This document shows, in pieces, positions 1-8,391 of a stretch of DNA of 64,000 bases. Position 1 is the stretch's first letter; the number at the start of each line of letters is the position of its first letter. The DNA is from Flavobacterium cutihirudinis (GTDB lineage: Bacteria; Bacteroidota; Bacteroidia; Flavobacteriales; Flavobacteriaceae), in contig NZ_QRDQ01000009.1 in NCBI RefSeq assembly GCF_003385895.1, positions 62,001-126,000 on the forward strand. Reading direction: 5' to 3'. Below the pieces are notes generated by a model that made no database searches, was not told the origin of the DNA, and was given only the letters and a program-made list of their open reading frames with translations. Made by a program: the position numbers and the translations under genes.

Positions 1-1650
1 GTAAGTTGCACCGTTTTCTAACATAATAAATTGATCCGGCGGATAAGCGCTGATAAATCCGGTTCCCCAATTCTCATAATCCGTACGGATTCCTTCCGGA
101 CTCAAATCGGAATCATAAGCTGTTTTTCCGGGACCAAATGGAACAGCAGTCGGATCTGACACAAATTTTCCTCCTGCTGTTTTTGGTTTGCCCGAAAGCT
201 GAGATAATTGGTACAAAGTATTTACCATATTATCCATTTTATTAGCAAAATTTGCCTGAAGTGTTTTATCATAACCCGTACTTGCATACGCCTGAGCGAT
301 TGCGGTTAGATAATGTCCTGTCGCGTGACCACGAAGTTTTGTTTCCTGAGAATCCCAAACACCAAGCGGTTCGGCTTCTTTTGGCTGTTCTTGCCCGAAT
401 GCATTTCTAAACATATACAGGAAAGAATCCGGATCTGTAGTCGCCAATGTGGTCAGGAATTTATCGCGATTCTCGATAAATTTGGTTTGATTTCCATCAG
501 CATCTGTATTTAGTAAAACTTGCTCTAATTTAAAAGCTTCCAGTTTACGTTCCGGAACAGCTTCTTTTCCTTCCTTTACATTTACAATTGCTTTTGGTTT
601 TAAATCGGTTCCCGAAACACTTCCGGTAATGGTAAATTGTCCGCTTTTTAAAACCTGACTGTTGTCCTTCGGCGCAGGCCAAATTACACGAACTTCAGGA
701 CCCTGAACTCCATTTTTATAAACGCCTTTTACATAACTTGGTAGTCTTGGAAGTGTTCCAACAACGGTTTGCACATTTACATCTGCAACACTTTCTAAAA
801 ATTGATTATAAAGCTGCGGTGTTGTAGCGGCAAACTTTGGCAAATCTGCTTTTTGTTCTTCACCAGAATCTTCTCCTTCTTCATTTTCTTTAAAGGCATT
901 ATTAAAAATTCTTGCAACCTGCTTGTCTGTCAAAGGAACTCTGTAAATTCTAAAATCATGCAATTTTGCATTTAAATAAATATTTTCATCAGCCAGCGAT
1001 TTTCCTATATAAAGTTTGTTTTTGTCCGCTTTGTTGTAATCAAATAATTTTGACAAATTCAGTTCCGCATTCTTGGTTTCGCTCACCAGTGAACCATTTT
1101 CATAAGTGCTGATTAATTTTGCTGGAATATTAATAACCACCACTATATGATGCCATTTTCCAATTTCCAGAGCTGCTGATTTCGTTTTGTATTTTCCACC
1201 GTTTTCTGTGATAACTTCGGTCAAAGTTCCGTCTTCTTTTTCTGTTCCTGTCGGAGCAAAAAACAAATGCGAATTGGTGTTTTTTCCGAAATCAAAGAAA
1301 CGCTGTCCTTTTTGTGCCGATCTTAAATAAATCCATCCCGAAATACTTATTAATTCTTCTCCTATCAATCCATCAGCAGGAATTGAAACAAATGCTTTAC
1401 TGTCTGCCGGCAAAGAAAGTACTTTACCAAACAGCTCATCATTTACGAATTTCGCTTTGGTATCTTCAATTTTACCATGCAAATTATTTCGTGACCAATC
1501 TTTTGCATCACCACCAAAAACGTAGCGTGCGATTAATCCTGTTTCTCCAATTCCGTCTAAAATCTGGTCGCCGTTTTGCGCGCGCAAAGTTGTGGTAAAT
1601 GATGCGCAAATGCTCAGTGCAACACAAATAAATAATTGATATTTTTTCAT
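1..1650 (-). CDS. Beta-L-arabinofuranosidase, GH127/GH146 (DUF1680) type, C-terminus beyond window
   Basis: The frame is open from an ATG at 1650 to the window edge (550 codons), so the C-terminal part is missing. An N-terminal signal peptide (MKKYQLFICVALSICASF) points to export. Residues of about 30-250 look like a LamG/concanavalin-type fold (SISGWIYL, GKWHHIVVVI, LHDFRIYRVPLT). A short Ig-like segment follows (LPSYVKGVYKNG, EVRVIWPAP). Then comes the start of the GH127-family catalytic domain, with LGVWDSQETKLRGHATGHYL and a later GFISAYPPDQF segment. Known GH127/GH146 enzymes remove beta-L-arabinofuranose, including chains linked to hydroxyproline in plant extensins. The gene starts 56 bases after the S9 peptidase stop, so the two are probably co-transcribed. 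The neighbouring hydroxyproline genes make a Hyp-arabinoside substrate attractive, but this is inference. The exact GH family cannot be settled without the C-terminal half. Confidence 0.8.
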   Translation of the reverse strand, partial: MKKYQLFICVALSICASFTTTLRAQNGDQILDGIGETGLIARYVFGGDAKDWSRNNLHGKIEDTKAKFVNDELFGKVLSLPADSKAFVSIPADGLIGEELISISGWIYLRSAQKGQRFFDFGKNTNSHLFFAPTGTEKEDGTLTEVITENGGKYKTKSAALEIGKWHHIVVVINIPAKLISTYENGSLVSETKNAELNLSKLFDYNKADKNKLYIGKSLADENIYLNAKLHDFRIYRVPLTDKQVARIFNNAFKENEEGEDSGEEQKADLPKFAATTPQLYNQFLESVADVNVQTVVGTLPRLPSYVKGVYKNGVQGPEVRVIWPAPKDNSQVLKSGQFTITGSVSGTDLKPKAIVNVKEGKEAVPERKLEAFKLEQVLLNTDADGNQTKFIENRDKFLTTLATTDPDSFLYMFRNAFGQEQPKEAEPLGVWDSQETKLRGHATGHYLTAIAQAYASTGYDKTLQANFANKMDNMVNTLYQLSQLSGKPKTAGGKFVSDPTAVPFGPGKTAYDSDLSPEGIRTDYENWGTGFISAYPPDQFIMLENGATY

Positions 1651-1706
1651 CACTAATTCTTTTTCTTCTGATTTACAAAATCTCGTTTTTCTGTCTTTCT
1701 ATATTT

Positions 1707-3965
1707 TTACTTATAAATTTCTTCCCAGCTTGGTGGAATCACTCCCAATAAATGCTGTACAAAATAGTCTCTTCTTTTGCGTTCACCGTAATCGCCTCCG
1801 GCAGAATGTCCCATTCCGGGAACAGTTACTAATTCGAAATTTTTATTGGCTTTTATTAAGGCATTTGCAAACTGCATTGTTGATGCGGGATCAACATTAT
1901 CATCCAATTCTCCTAAAATCAACATCAGATTTCCGTTTAACTGAGCGGCATTTGCAGTGTTTGAACAAGCTTCATATTCCGGACCAACCGGATATCCCAT
2001 CCATTGTTCGTTCCACCACATTTTATCCATTCGGTTATCATGACATCCGCAAGATGCAACTGCAACATCATAAAAATCAGAATTAAAAACCAAAGCCGCT
2101 CCGGCATTTTGACCTCCTGCTGATGTTCCGTGAATACCGACTTTATCAATATTCATATAAGGATATTTTGCAGCGGCAGCTTTCATCCAAAGTTTTCTAT
2201 CTGGGAAACCTCCGTCTCTTAAGTTTTTCCAACAGATATCATGAAATGCTTTAGAACGATTTGAGGTTCCCATTCCGTCAATCTGAACTACGATAAATCC
2301 TAATTCTGCCAAAGATGACATTGCCCAATAATAAGGCTGGAAATTTTTAGGAACAAATGAATCCTGAGGTCCAGCGTATATATATTCTATAATTGGATAT
2401 TTACGATTTGGATCGAAAGTCGTTGGTCGCACTATAATACCCCAAATATCTGTTTTACCGTCTCTTCCTTTTGCTGTAAAAACTTCCGGCGCTCTCCAGC
2501 CTGTTTTTTGCAATTCTGAAATATCTGCTTTTTGCATTTCAACAATTGCCTTCTCTGCATCTGTGCTTTTTAAAACCGTAATTGGCGCTAAATCAACTCT
2601 TGAATATTGATCGACATAATATTTATAATCAGGTGAAAATGTTACTTTGTGATTTCCATTTTCAGTGGTTAATCTTTTGAAGTTTTTTCCGTTAAAATCA
2701 ATTCGGCAAAACTGCAACAAATAAGGGTCTTGATCTTTATCTAAACCACTTGCTGTAAAATAGATTTGTTTGCTTTCTTCATCAACTTTAATAACCTCTC
2801 GAACCGGCCAATTGCCTTTTGTAATTTGATTTTTTACTTTTCCAGTCGAAGCATCATACAAATACAAATGGTTCCAGCCATCACGTTCTGAAGCCCAAAT
2901 TATTTCATTGCTCTTTTTAATATCATGACGGAATCTTTTTCCGCTGTATTCTACAAAAGTCGGACTTGTTTCTTCTATAATAACCTTGACATTTCCGGTT
3001 GCAGCATTTACTTCTAAAACGCGATATACCTGATGCCCACGCTGATTATACTCAAAAGTAAAAGCACTGCTGTCGCCTTTCCATTCCATTCCGAAAATAT
3101 CATATTGTTGCTGGAATAAATCTGTTGGAACCGAAATTTGTTTTTTTGAACCTACATTAAACAACTGCGGACTTTTAAATGGCAATTGATCGCCCGGTTT
3201 TAAATAATCGCGCGTTTGCAATTTTGGCTGAAACTGATCTTTTGGACTTGACTCTACAAAATAAATTTTATGATCTTCACCTGGTCTTACTTTGTATGCC
3301 ATAATCTCCTTACTATTTGGAGACCATTGCATATACGATGAATAATAAAATCCTTTTGAACCATCATAACTTAACTGAGTTTCAGTCTTTGTTTTTTTAT
3401 CTTTTATAAATAAGTTGTAATTTTTGATGTAAGCTGTATATAAAGAATCTGGCGAACCTACTGGCTTATTGCCTAGTTCATCAAAATTATCTCCCCAATA
3501 ATCATTCTTTTTAGGTGCACTTTTATATCCACTGATTTTCGTTAATTCATAACTCTTTAAATTACAAGAAATTTTAAGTGTATCTGTTGTAAAAACAAGG
3601 TTTGACAAGGTTTTATCAAACTCTAAATTTTCGATTGGAAGATCATTGGCCTTTACATCTTTTTTCAAAAATTTTGATAATGACTGCGCCAAAAGATTAT
3701 GATCAAAAGCTACAGCTTGCTTTTGCTTTTTGGCATCGACCAAAAGAAATTCTTTTCCTTTCAAAATATTATTGCTGTACCATACATATTCATTTCCTAC
3801 CCAATGAAATTCTTTTGGACTGTTAATGACTTTATTTTTAAATAAAGAATCTACGGCATTTGCCTTTTTATATTCTTTCAATGTGCCTTGCGAATGACCG
3901 ATGACACACCATGAAAGTGTTAAAAATACACTTATTTTTTTGCTAGTTGTTCCCTTAATTTTCAT
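1707..3965 (-). CDS. Prolyl oligopeptidase family S9 (DPP4-type) serine peptidase
   Basis: The 752-residue protein has a signal peptide (cleavage near CVIGHSQG). A DPP IV-type beta-propeller fills roughly residues 90-530 and a C-terminal alpha/beta-hydrolase domain about 540-752. The catalytic triad reads Ser615 (GTSAGG), Asp688 (LDDNV) and His720 (GMGHSAGG). S9B enzymes remove X-Pro dipeptides from peptide N-termini, probably in the periplasm here. That activity suits Pro/Hyp-rich peptides and agrees with the adjacent hydroxyproline genes. It is the first gene of a likely pair with the arabinofuranosidase downstream. Its promoter carries the two-box operator shared with the hydroxyproline and SusC promoters. 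The ATG lies only five bases from the predicted -7 box, so the mRNA may be nearly leaderless, or the -7 assignment may be wrong here. Confidence 0.92.
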   Translation of the reverse strand: MKIKGTTSKKISVFLTLSWCVIGHSQGTLKEYKKANAVDSLFKNKVINSPKEFHWVGNEYVWYSNNILKGKEFLLVDAKKQKQAVAFDHNLLAQSLSKFLKKDVKANDLPIENLEFDKTLSNLVFTTDTLKISCNLKSYELTKISGYKSAPKKNDYWGDNFDELGNKPVGSPDSLYTAYIKNYNLFIKDKKTKTETQLSYDGSKGFYYSSYMQWSPNSKEIMAYKVRPGEDHKIYFVESSPKDQFQPKLQTRDYLKPGDQLPFKSPQLFNVGSKKQISVPTDLFQQQYDIFGMEWKGDSSAFTFEYNQRGHQVYRVLEVNAATGNVKVIIEETSPTFVEYSGKRFRHDIKKSNEIIWASERDGWNHLYLYDASTGKVKNQITKGNWPVREVIKVDEESKQIYFTASGLDKDQDPYLLQFCRIDFNGKNFKRLTTENGNHKVTFSPDYKYYVDQYSRVDLAPITVLKSTDAEKAIVEMQKADISELQKTGWRAPEVFTAKGRDGKTDIWGIIVRPTTFDPNRKYPIIEYIYAGPQDSFVPKNFQPYYWAMSSLAELGFIVVQIDGMGTSNRSKAFHDICWKNLRDGGFPDRKLWMKAAAAKYPYMNIDKVGIHGTSAGGQNAGAALVFNSDFYDVAVASCGCHDNRMDKMWWNEQWMGYPVGPEYEACSNTANAAQLNGNLMLILGELDDNVDPASTMQFANALIKANKNFELVTVPGMGHSAGGDYGERKRRDYFVQHLLGVIPPSWEEIYK

Positions 3966-3970
3966 ATCAA

Positions 3971-4035
3971 TAAAAATATATAATATTATTTGTGCAGAAT
4001 GGGTTAATATTAACAGATACTAGTATTATATTACC
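3971..4035 (-). promoter_or_regulatory. Promoter and two-box operator of the S9 peptidase gene
   Basis: On the plus strand, box 1 is GGTTAATATTAAC (4002-4014) and box 2 is GTATTATATTACC (4023-4035), 21 bases apart start to start. The minus-strand -7 candidate is TATTTTTA at 3971-3978, 23 bases from box 1. The boxes, period and distance to -7 recur upstream of the deaminase gene (10918-10982) and SusC (18339-18403). Repeats spaced by two helical turns next to the promoter suit an AraC-family activator, and one is encoded at 11043. No good -33 TTG is seen, which is typical of activator-dependent promoters. Binding is inferred, not shown. Confidence 0.6.
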
Positions 4036-4152
4036 CATGGAAATTTATTAGTGCGGAATATCAGTTACTAAATACATAGTGAGACTATAAAGTCTGTTTT
4101 TCTTAACCTCAACAGGATTAATATGATAGTTGCGAAATTTTTTATTCGGTTT

Positions 4153-4267
4153 CCTAACAGGTTTTTATAGCCTGTTAGGTATTAAATTATATTTACTTAG
4201 AAGATATTGCAGGTGGACACATCTGTGTGGAGACGCTGTTTGTAGACGCAATGAATTGCGTCTCTAC
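4153..4267. repeat. Two small palindromes in the permease-peptidase gap
   Basis: The 311-base gap 3966-4276 holds the operator described above plus two hairpins. CCTAACAGG (4153-4161) pairs with CCTGTTAGG (4171-4179). A second palindrome at 4242-4267 has AGACGCAAT facing ATTGCGTCT. The second lies close to the permease stop and may end its transcription, although it lacks a long T-run. Confidence 0.5.
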
Positions 4268-4276
4268 GTACAAATT

Positions 4277-5686
4277 TTAATCTTTTTCTTTTATTAAATA
4301 ATAAACGGGAATTCCGACTAACATAATTAAAACGCCCCATCCGCAAGTTGAAAATTTCACAAATAATAAGGAAACACAAACTGCTGAAGCTATTAGAATA
4401 TAAAGCAATGGCAAAAATGGGTATCCGATTGCTTTATACGGACGAACTAAATCCGGGATTTTTTTGCGAAGACGGATAATTCCGTAAATCGTAAGGATGT
4501 AAAATATGAGAACAATGATAATAACAAAATCAAGTAAGTCGCCATATTTACCCGTAAAACATAATACAGAAGCCCAAATACATTGTGCCCAAAGTGCCCA
4601 AGCCGGAACGCTTGCATTGTTAAGTTGTGCTGCTTTTTTAAAGAATAAACCATCGTTTGCCATTGTGTAATAAACTCGTGCACCAGCCATGATTAATCCG
4701 TTGTTACAAGCAAATGTCGAGATCATAATCATAAGCGCAATAATTAGTGTTCCGATATCTCCAAAAATATATTGCGAAGCCACTACCGCTACCCTGTCTG
4801 ATTTTGCTCCGGCAATTTCGCTCAACGGAATTACAGCAACATACATCAAATTGGTCAGTACATAGATTATTGTTACGATAAGCGTTCCTAAAAACATGCT
4901 TAAACCAACATTGCGTTTTGGATTTTTAATTTCTCCGGCAATAAAAGTAACTCCAGTCCAGGAATCACTGGAGAATAAAGTTCCGACCATTGCTGCAGAA
5001 ATACCTGTAATTAGCGCGGTAGTTCCTATTGGCATCCAGGAACCAGTTTCTTTATCAAAAGCATGCGGCGCCCAGGCATCGCTCCAATTGGCATTCCAAA
5101 CAGACGCTTTGGCCGCTAAAGTGAATCCGAAAATAATTAATCCTGAAATAGACAGAATTTTTATAATGGTTAAAATCGTTTGTAAAATCTTGCTGTTTTT
5201 TACGCCTCGGGTATTTAAATAAGTGAGAAAAATGATTGTTATAATAGAAACAATCTGTGCTACATTGAGTTTAAAACTTCCTATTTCATATAGAATATTT
5301 TCATCGCTAACGGCAGGAATTAAATAAGCTGTAAATTTTGAAAATGCAACTCCAACCGCTGCAATAGTCCCGGTTTGGATAACGGCAAAAAAGCTCCAGC
5401 CATACAAAAAGGCAATCAGTTTATTATAAGCTTCTTTTAAATAAACATATTGTCCGCCCGCATTTGGAAACATGGCACTTAATTCTCCATAACTTACTGC
5501 CGCTATCATCGTTATAATTCCCGAAAGCAACCATATTAAAATAAGCCATCCCGTTGATCCCACTTGTCGGGCGATATCGGCACTTACAATGAATATTCCT
5601 GATCCTATCATCGAACCCACAACTAGCATAGTGCCGTCGAGAAGCCCGAGTTCTTTTTTAAATTCGTCTTGGTTTTGGTTTTCCAT
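4277..5686 (-). CDS. APC-superfamily amino acid permease
   Basis: About 12 hydrophobic segments and the N-terminal GSMIGSGIFI motif, where the transported amino acid's backbone binds, identify an APC-family amino acid transporter of the inner membrane. I chose the ATG at 5686 (MENQNQDEF, 469 residues) over an upstream ATG at 5722. A -7 candidate (TAGATTTA on the minus strand, 5722-5729) overlaps that upstream ATG, and the extra 12 residues are polar and unlike the family. It lies between the D-Hyp dehydrogenase-type gene and the S9 peptidase in the same orientation. It is therefore the best candidate for uptake of hydroxyproline, proline or dipeptide products, though sequence alone cannot fix its specificity. 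Confidence 0.88.
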   Translation of the reverse strand: MENQNQDEFKKELGLLDGTMLVVGSMIGSGIFIVSADIARQVGSTGWLILIWLLSGIITMIAAVSYGELSAMFPNAGGQYVYLKEAYNKLIAFLYGWSFFAVIQTGTIAAVGVAFSKFTAYLIPAVSDENILYEIGSFKLNVAQIVSIITIIFLTYLNTRGVKNSKILQTILTIIKILSISGLIIFGFTLAAKASVWNANWSDAWAPHAFDKETGSWMPIGTTALITGISAAMVGTLFSSDSWTGVTFIAGEIKNPKRNVGLSMFLGTLIVTIIYVLTNLMYVAVIPLSEIAGAKSDRVAVVASQYIFGDIGTLIIALMIMISTFACNNGLIMAGARVYYTMANDGLFFKKAAQLNNASVPAWALWAQCIWASVLCFTGKYGDLLDFVIIIVLIFYILTIYGIIRLRKKIPDLVRPYKAIGYPFLPLLYILIASAVCVSLLFVKFSTCGWGVLIMLVGIPVYYLIKEKD

Positions 5687-5797
5687 TCTTTGGTAGTTTT
5701 TTGTTTTTGTTTGGTAATGCATAAATCTAAATATGGTCAGTATTTAGAGATTTAATGAGTTGAATCAATATTCCATTTTTGTATTTTTTAATTACAA

Positions 5798-5958
5798 GCT
5801 TCGGAGAAGCGTAATATTTATAGCTAAATTTAAAACCGTTTAATACAGCTCCATCGGAGCGATATATTTAAATTTATAAGCGATAAGATAGATGTCGCTC
5901 CGATGGAGCTTTTGTCTGTAAATTCAATTTTTCTATAAATATTTCGCCTCAAAGAGGC
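5798..5958. repeat. Cluster of GCTCC...GGAGCG-type short palindromic repeats
   Basis: The 5723-6064 gap carries four related short hairpins. One copy (5798-5824) reads GCTTCGGAGAAGCG followed by TAATATTTATAG. A second, AGCTCCATCGGAGCGA (5847-5862), faces its exact 16-base reverse complement at 5895-5910. A fourth, inverted copy at 5933-5958 reads GCCTCTTTGAGGCG then AAATATTTATAG on the minus strand. The shared plan is a small GC-rich stem followed by an A/T tail (ATATTTATAG). This looks like a REP-type dispersed element. No gene is seen here. Confidence 0.6.
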
Positions 5959-6030
5959 TAAACAGATTATTAGAAAAATTAATTTGTGCAAATTCGAGTA
6001 ATTTGTGGCAAGAAATTCAACAGAAAAAAA

Positions 6031-6060
6031 TCAGCTTCATTATAATTTAAATGAAGCTGA
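6031..6060 (-). terminator. Rho-independent terminator after the D-amino-acid dehydrogenase gene
   Basis: TCAGCTTCATT pairs with AATGAAGCTGA around a short A/T loop. On the minus strand the stem is followed by a run of seven T. It sits directly after the stop at 6065 and separates the hydroxyproline operon from the permease gene. Confidence 0.75.
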
Positions 6061-6064
6061 ATCT

Positions 6065-7300
6065 TTAGAGTTGAAACATTTCTGTTTTTACTGAAGTTGG
6101 TTTGCCGGAAATAATCTCTGCAACTATTTTTCCGGTTGCCGGAGCCAGACTTAATCCCATCATGGCGTGTCCTGTTACCAAAGTCAAATTTTTGAGTTTT
6201 TTGTCTCTTGTAATTATTGGCATTCCTGAAGGTGTACAAGGTCTAAAACCAAACCATGTATCTTCTTCTTTTGGCATATTTATCTTTAATTCCGGATAAA
6301 AATCATTAATCGAATTTACAATTCCCTGCAATCTGTTCTGATTGATTTTAGTGTCATTTGTATGCGTAATTTCCATTGTCCCGCCAAAACGAATATCGTT
6401 ATTCATAGGCGTTACAGCTACTTTTCCTTCGCATAAAATACTCGGAATTGAAGGCTTGTGACTTTGATCTTTTAAAGTAAAACTATATCCTTTTCCTGGC
6501 AATATCGAAATATTGACATTCAGTTTCTTTGCAATGTGCGGACTCCATGATCCTGTTGCTAAAACTAATTCATCGGTTGTAAAAGTGCCTTTGTCTGTAA
6601 TAATTTCCGAAACTGAATTATTCTTCAAAACAAAATCGGTTACAGTTGTATTAGCATGAATTTTTACATTCATTGTCGCCAATTCATCTTTTATAAACTG
6701 CATGAATTTCTGAGGGTAAATATGCGCATCACTTTTATAATGAACACCACCAATAACATCTGTTACTGTTCCTTTTTCTAAATTCGACACTTCTTGTTTA
6801 GAAAGAAAATCAACTTCTAAACCTAATTTTTCTGCCAATATTCCTTCATGCTCAATTTCTTCTCCTGTTTTGTCCGTTTTATAAAGCATCAAAAGACCTT
6901 TTTCTTCATAGAAAAATGAATTACTTTGTTTTGCGAAATCCTGATATAATTCTTTACTTAAAAGTGACAAATCACAAAGCGCCGGCATTGATTTTTCAAC
7001 ATGTTTTAAATTGGCATGTTTGTAAAACTGCAATCCCCATTTCATTAAATCTGCATTTAATCTGGGCTTTACATAAAACGGACTCTGGCTGTCAAACATC
7101 CATTTTATTCCTTGAGCGATCATGCCCGGTTGTGCCAACGGAATAATGTGTGAAGGAACAATCATTCCGGCATTTCCGTAAGAGCAGCCGTCGTTCATAT
7201 CTGATTTATCAAAAACAACTACTTCATAACCTTCTTTAGCCAAATAATATGCTGAACTTAACCCTATTATACCTCCGCCAATTATACTTACTTTTTTCAT
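6065..7300 (-). CDS. FAD-dependent D-amino acid (D-hydroxyproline) dehydrogenase
   Basis: The 411-residue protein begins with a dinucleotide-binding fold (IIGGGIIGLSSAYYLAKEGY, glycines 8-10 and 13). It carries the DAO-family C-terminal FAD segment (GFRPCTPSGMPII, TGHAMMGLSLAP). It belongs to the DadA-like glycine/D-amino-acid oxidase family. In bacterial hydroxyproline breakdown such an enzyme oxidises cis-4-hydroxy-D-proline to 1-pyrroline-4-hydroxy-2-carboxylate. Being next to the epimerase, deaminase and semialdehyde dehydrogenase makes that role very likely. There is no signal peptide or long membrane segment, so it probably acts at the cytoplasmic face and passes electrons to the respiratory chain. 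A 77-base gap with a hairpin separates it from the epimerase gene. Confidence 0.88.
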   Translation of the reverse strand: MKKVSIIGGGIIGLSSAYYLAKEGYEVVVFDKSDMNDGCSYGNAGMIVPSHIIPLAQPGMIAQGIKWMFDSQSPFYVKPRLNADLMKWGLQFYKHANLKHVEKSMPALCDLSLLSKELYQDFAKQSNSFFYEEKGLLMLYKTDKTGEEIEHEGILAEKLGLEVDFLSKQEVSNLEKGTVTDVIGGVHYKSDAHIYPQKFMQFIKDELATMNVKIHANTTVTDFVLKNNSVSEIITDKGTFTTDELVLATGSWSPHIAKKLNVNISILPGKGYSFTLKDQSHKPSIPSILCEGKVAVTPMNNDIRFGGTMEITHTNDTKINQNRLQGIVNSINDFYPELKINMPKEEDTWFGFRPCTPSGMPIITRDKKLKNLTLVTGHAMMGLSLAPATGKIVAEIISGKPTSVKTEMFQL

Positions 7301-7317
7301 TATTATTATAAATTTAA

Positions 7318-7358
7318 AAATTCATTGGCTAGAAAATTTCTTAAAAACCAATGAATTT
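7318..7358. terminator. Hairpin between epimerase and dehydrogenase genes
   Basis: AAATTCATTGG (7318-7328) pairs with CCAATGAATTT (7348-7358). On the minus strand it follows the epimerase gene and precedes the dehydrogenase. It has no strong T-run, so it may be a partial terminator or an RNA-processing or stability hairpin that sets expression of the last gene in the operon. Confidence 0.4.
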
Positions 7359-7377
7359 CTGATATTTTATTTCATCT

Positions 7378-8388
7378 TTAAATTACCTGAAAACCAAACG
7401 CATACGGATCATCATCTTCATCAATAATGATGTTATTATAACCGTAAACTTTTGCCCAGCCCTGAATACTTGGTACAATTGCTTTTATATCGCCAATCGA
7501 AGTTTCTTCTTCCACTCTTCCAATAAACTTACTGCCAATAAAACTTTCATGAACAAAATCTTCACCTTTTTTCAGTTTTCCTTTGGCGTGAAGCTGCGCA
7601 ATTCTTGCTGAAGTTCCTGTTCCGCATGGCGAACGATCTATCGCTTTGTCGCCATAAAACACAGCATTTCTTCCTGAAGAAGTAGGATCAAGAGGATCTC
7701 CTGTCCATAACATATGACTCACATCACGAATCGTATCATTTTCAGGATGAATAAACATATTTGGATATTTCTCATTAATACGTTTGCGAACTTCCTGACT
7801 GTACTGCACAATTTTTCCTGCTGTAAAATCCTGAATCCCTGAAAAGTTTTTTTGCGGGTCTACAATAGCATAATAATTTCCTCCATACGCCACATCAAAA
7901 ACAATTTCTCCTAATTCCGGACAATCTATTGTTAAACCTTCGGCAGCCAGATATGATTTTACGTTGGTCAAACGAACCCAATCTACTTTTTTTCCGGTTT
8001 GCTGATATTCAATCTGAACTAGTCCGGCTGGTGCTTCCATTTTAATTTTTCCGGGAATTTTTGGTGTAACCAAACCTTCTTCGATCGCAATTGTAATTGT
8101 TCCGATAGTTCCGTGACCGCACATAGGCAGACAACCCGAAGTTTCGATAAACAAAATTCCAAAATCATTTTCAGGATTACTTGGCGGATACAAAATACTG
8201 CCGCTCATCATATCATGACCACGAGGTTCAAACATTAGCCCTTTGCGAATCCAGTCGTATTCTTTTAAAAAGTGCTGGCGTTTTTCGCTCATGTTGTTTC
8301 CAACCAGATTTGGGCCACCTCCGGCAACCACCCTTACAGGGTTTCCGCAAGTATGTGCATCAACGCAAAAAAATGTTTTTCTAGGCAT
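7378..8388 (-). CDS. 4-hydroxyproline 2-epimerase (proline racemase family)
   Basis: The 336-residue protein has both catalytic cysteines of the proline racemase family: Cys90 in CLPMCGHGTIGT and Cys255 in DRSPCGTGTSA. Trans-3-hydroxyproline dehydratases of the same family have Thr in place of one Cys, so an epimerase or racemase is favoured. The gene neighbourhood picks 4-hydroxyproline: the epimerase turns trans-4-hydroxy-L-proline into cis-4-hydroxy-D-proline, the substrate of the flavoprotein encoded downstream. It is cytoplasmic. Its start is three bases after the stop of the aldehyde dehydrogenase gene, so the two are tightly coupled in one operon. Confidence 0.93.
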   Translation of the reverse strand: MPRKTFFCVDAHTCGNPVRVVAGGGPNLVGNNMSEKRQHFLKEYDWIRKGLMFEPRGHDMMSGSILYPPSNPENDFGILFIETSGCLPMCGHGTIGTITIAIEEGLVTPKIPGKIKMEAPAGLVQIEYQQTGKKVDWVRLTNVKSYLAAEGLTIDCPELGEIVFDVAYGGNYYAIVDPQKNFSGIQDFTAGKIVQYSQEVRKRINEKYPNMFIHPENDTIRDVSHMLWTGDPLDPTSSGRNAVFYGDKAIDRSPCGTGTSARIAQLHAKGKLKKGEDFVHESFIGSKFIGRVEEETSIGDIKAIVPSIQGWAKVYGYNNIIIDEDDDPYAFGFQVI

Positions 8389-8391
8389 ATA

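Noticed and set aside
5735..5747. GGTCAGTATTTAG upstream of the permease as a further regulon operator
   Set aside because: It matches box 1 at 10 of 13 positions, but there is no second box at 21 bases and no -7 box at the shared distance.
7378..8388. Trans-3-hydroxyproline dehydratase
   Set aside because: Both catalytic cysteines (90 and 255) are present, whereas that enzyme replaces one with Thr.
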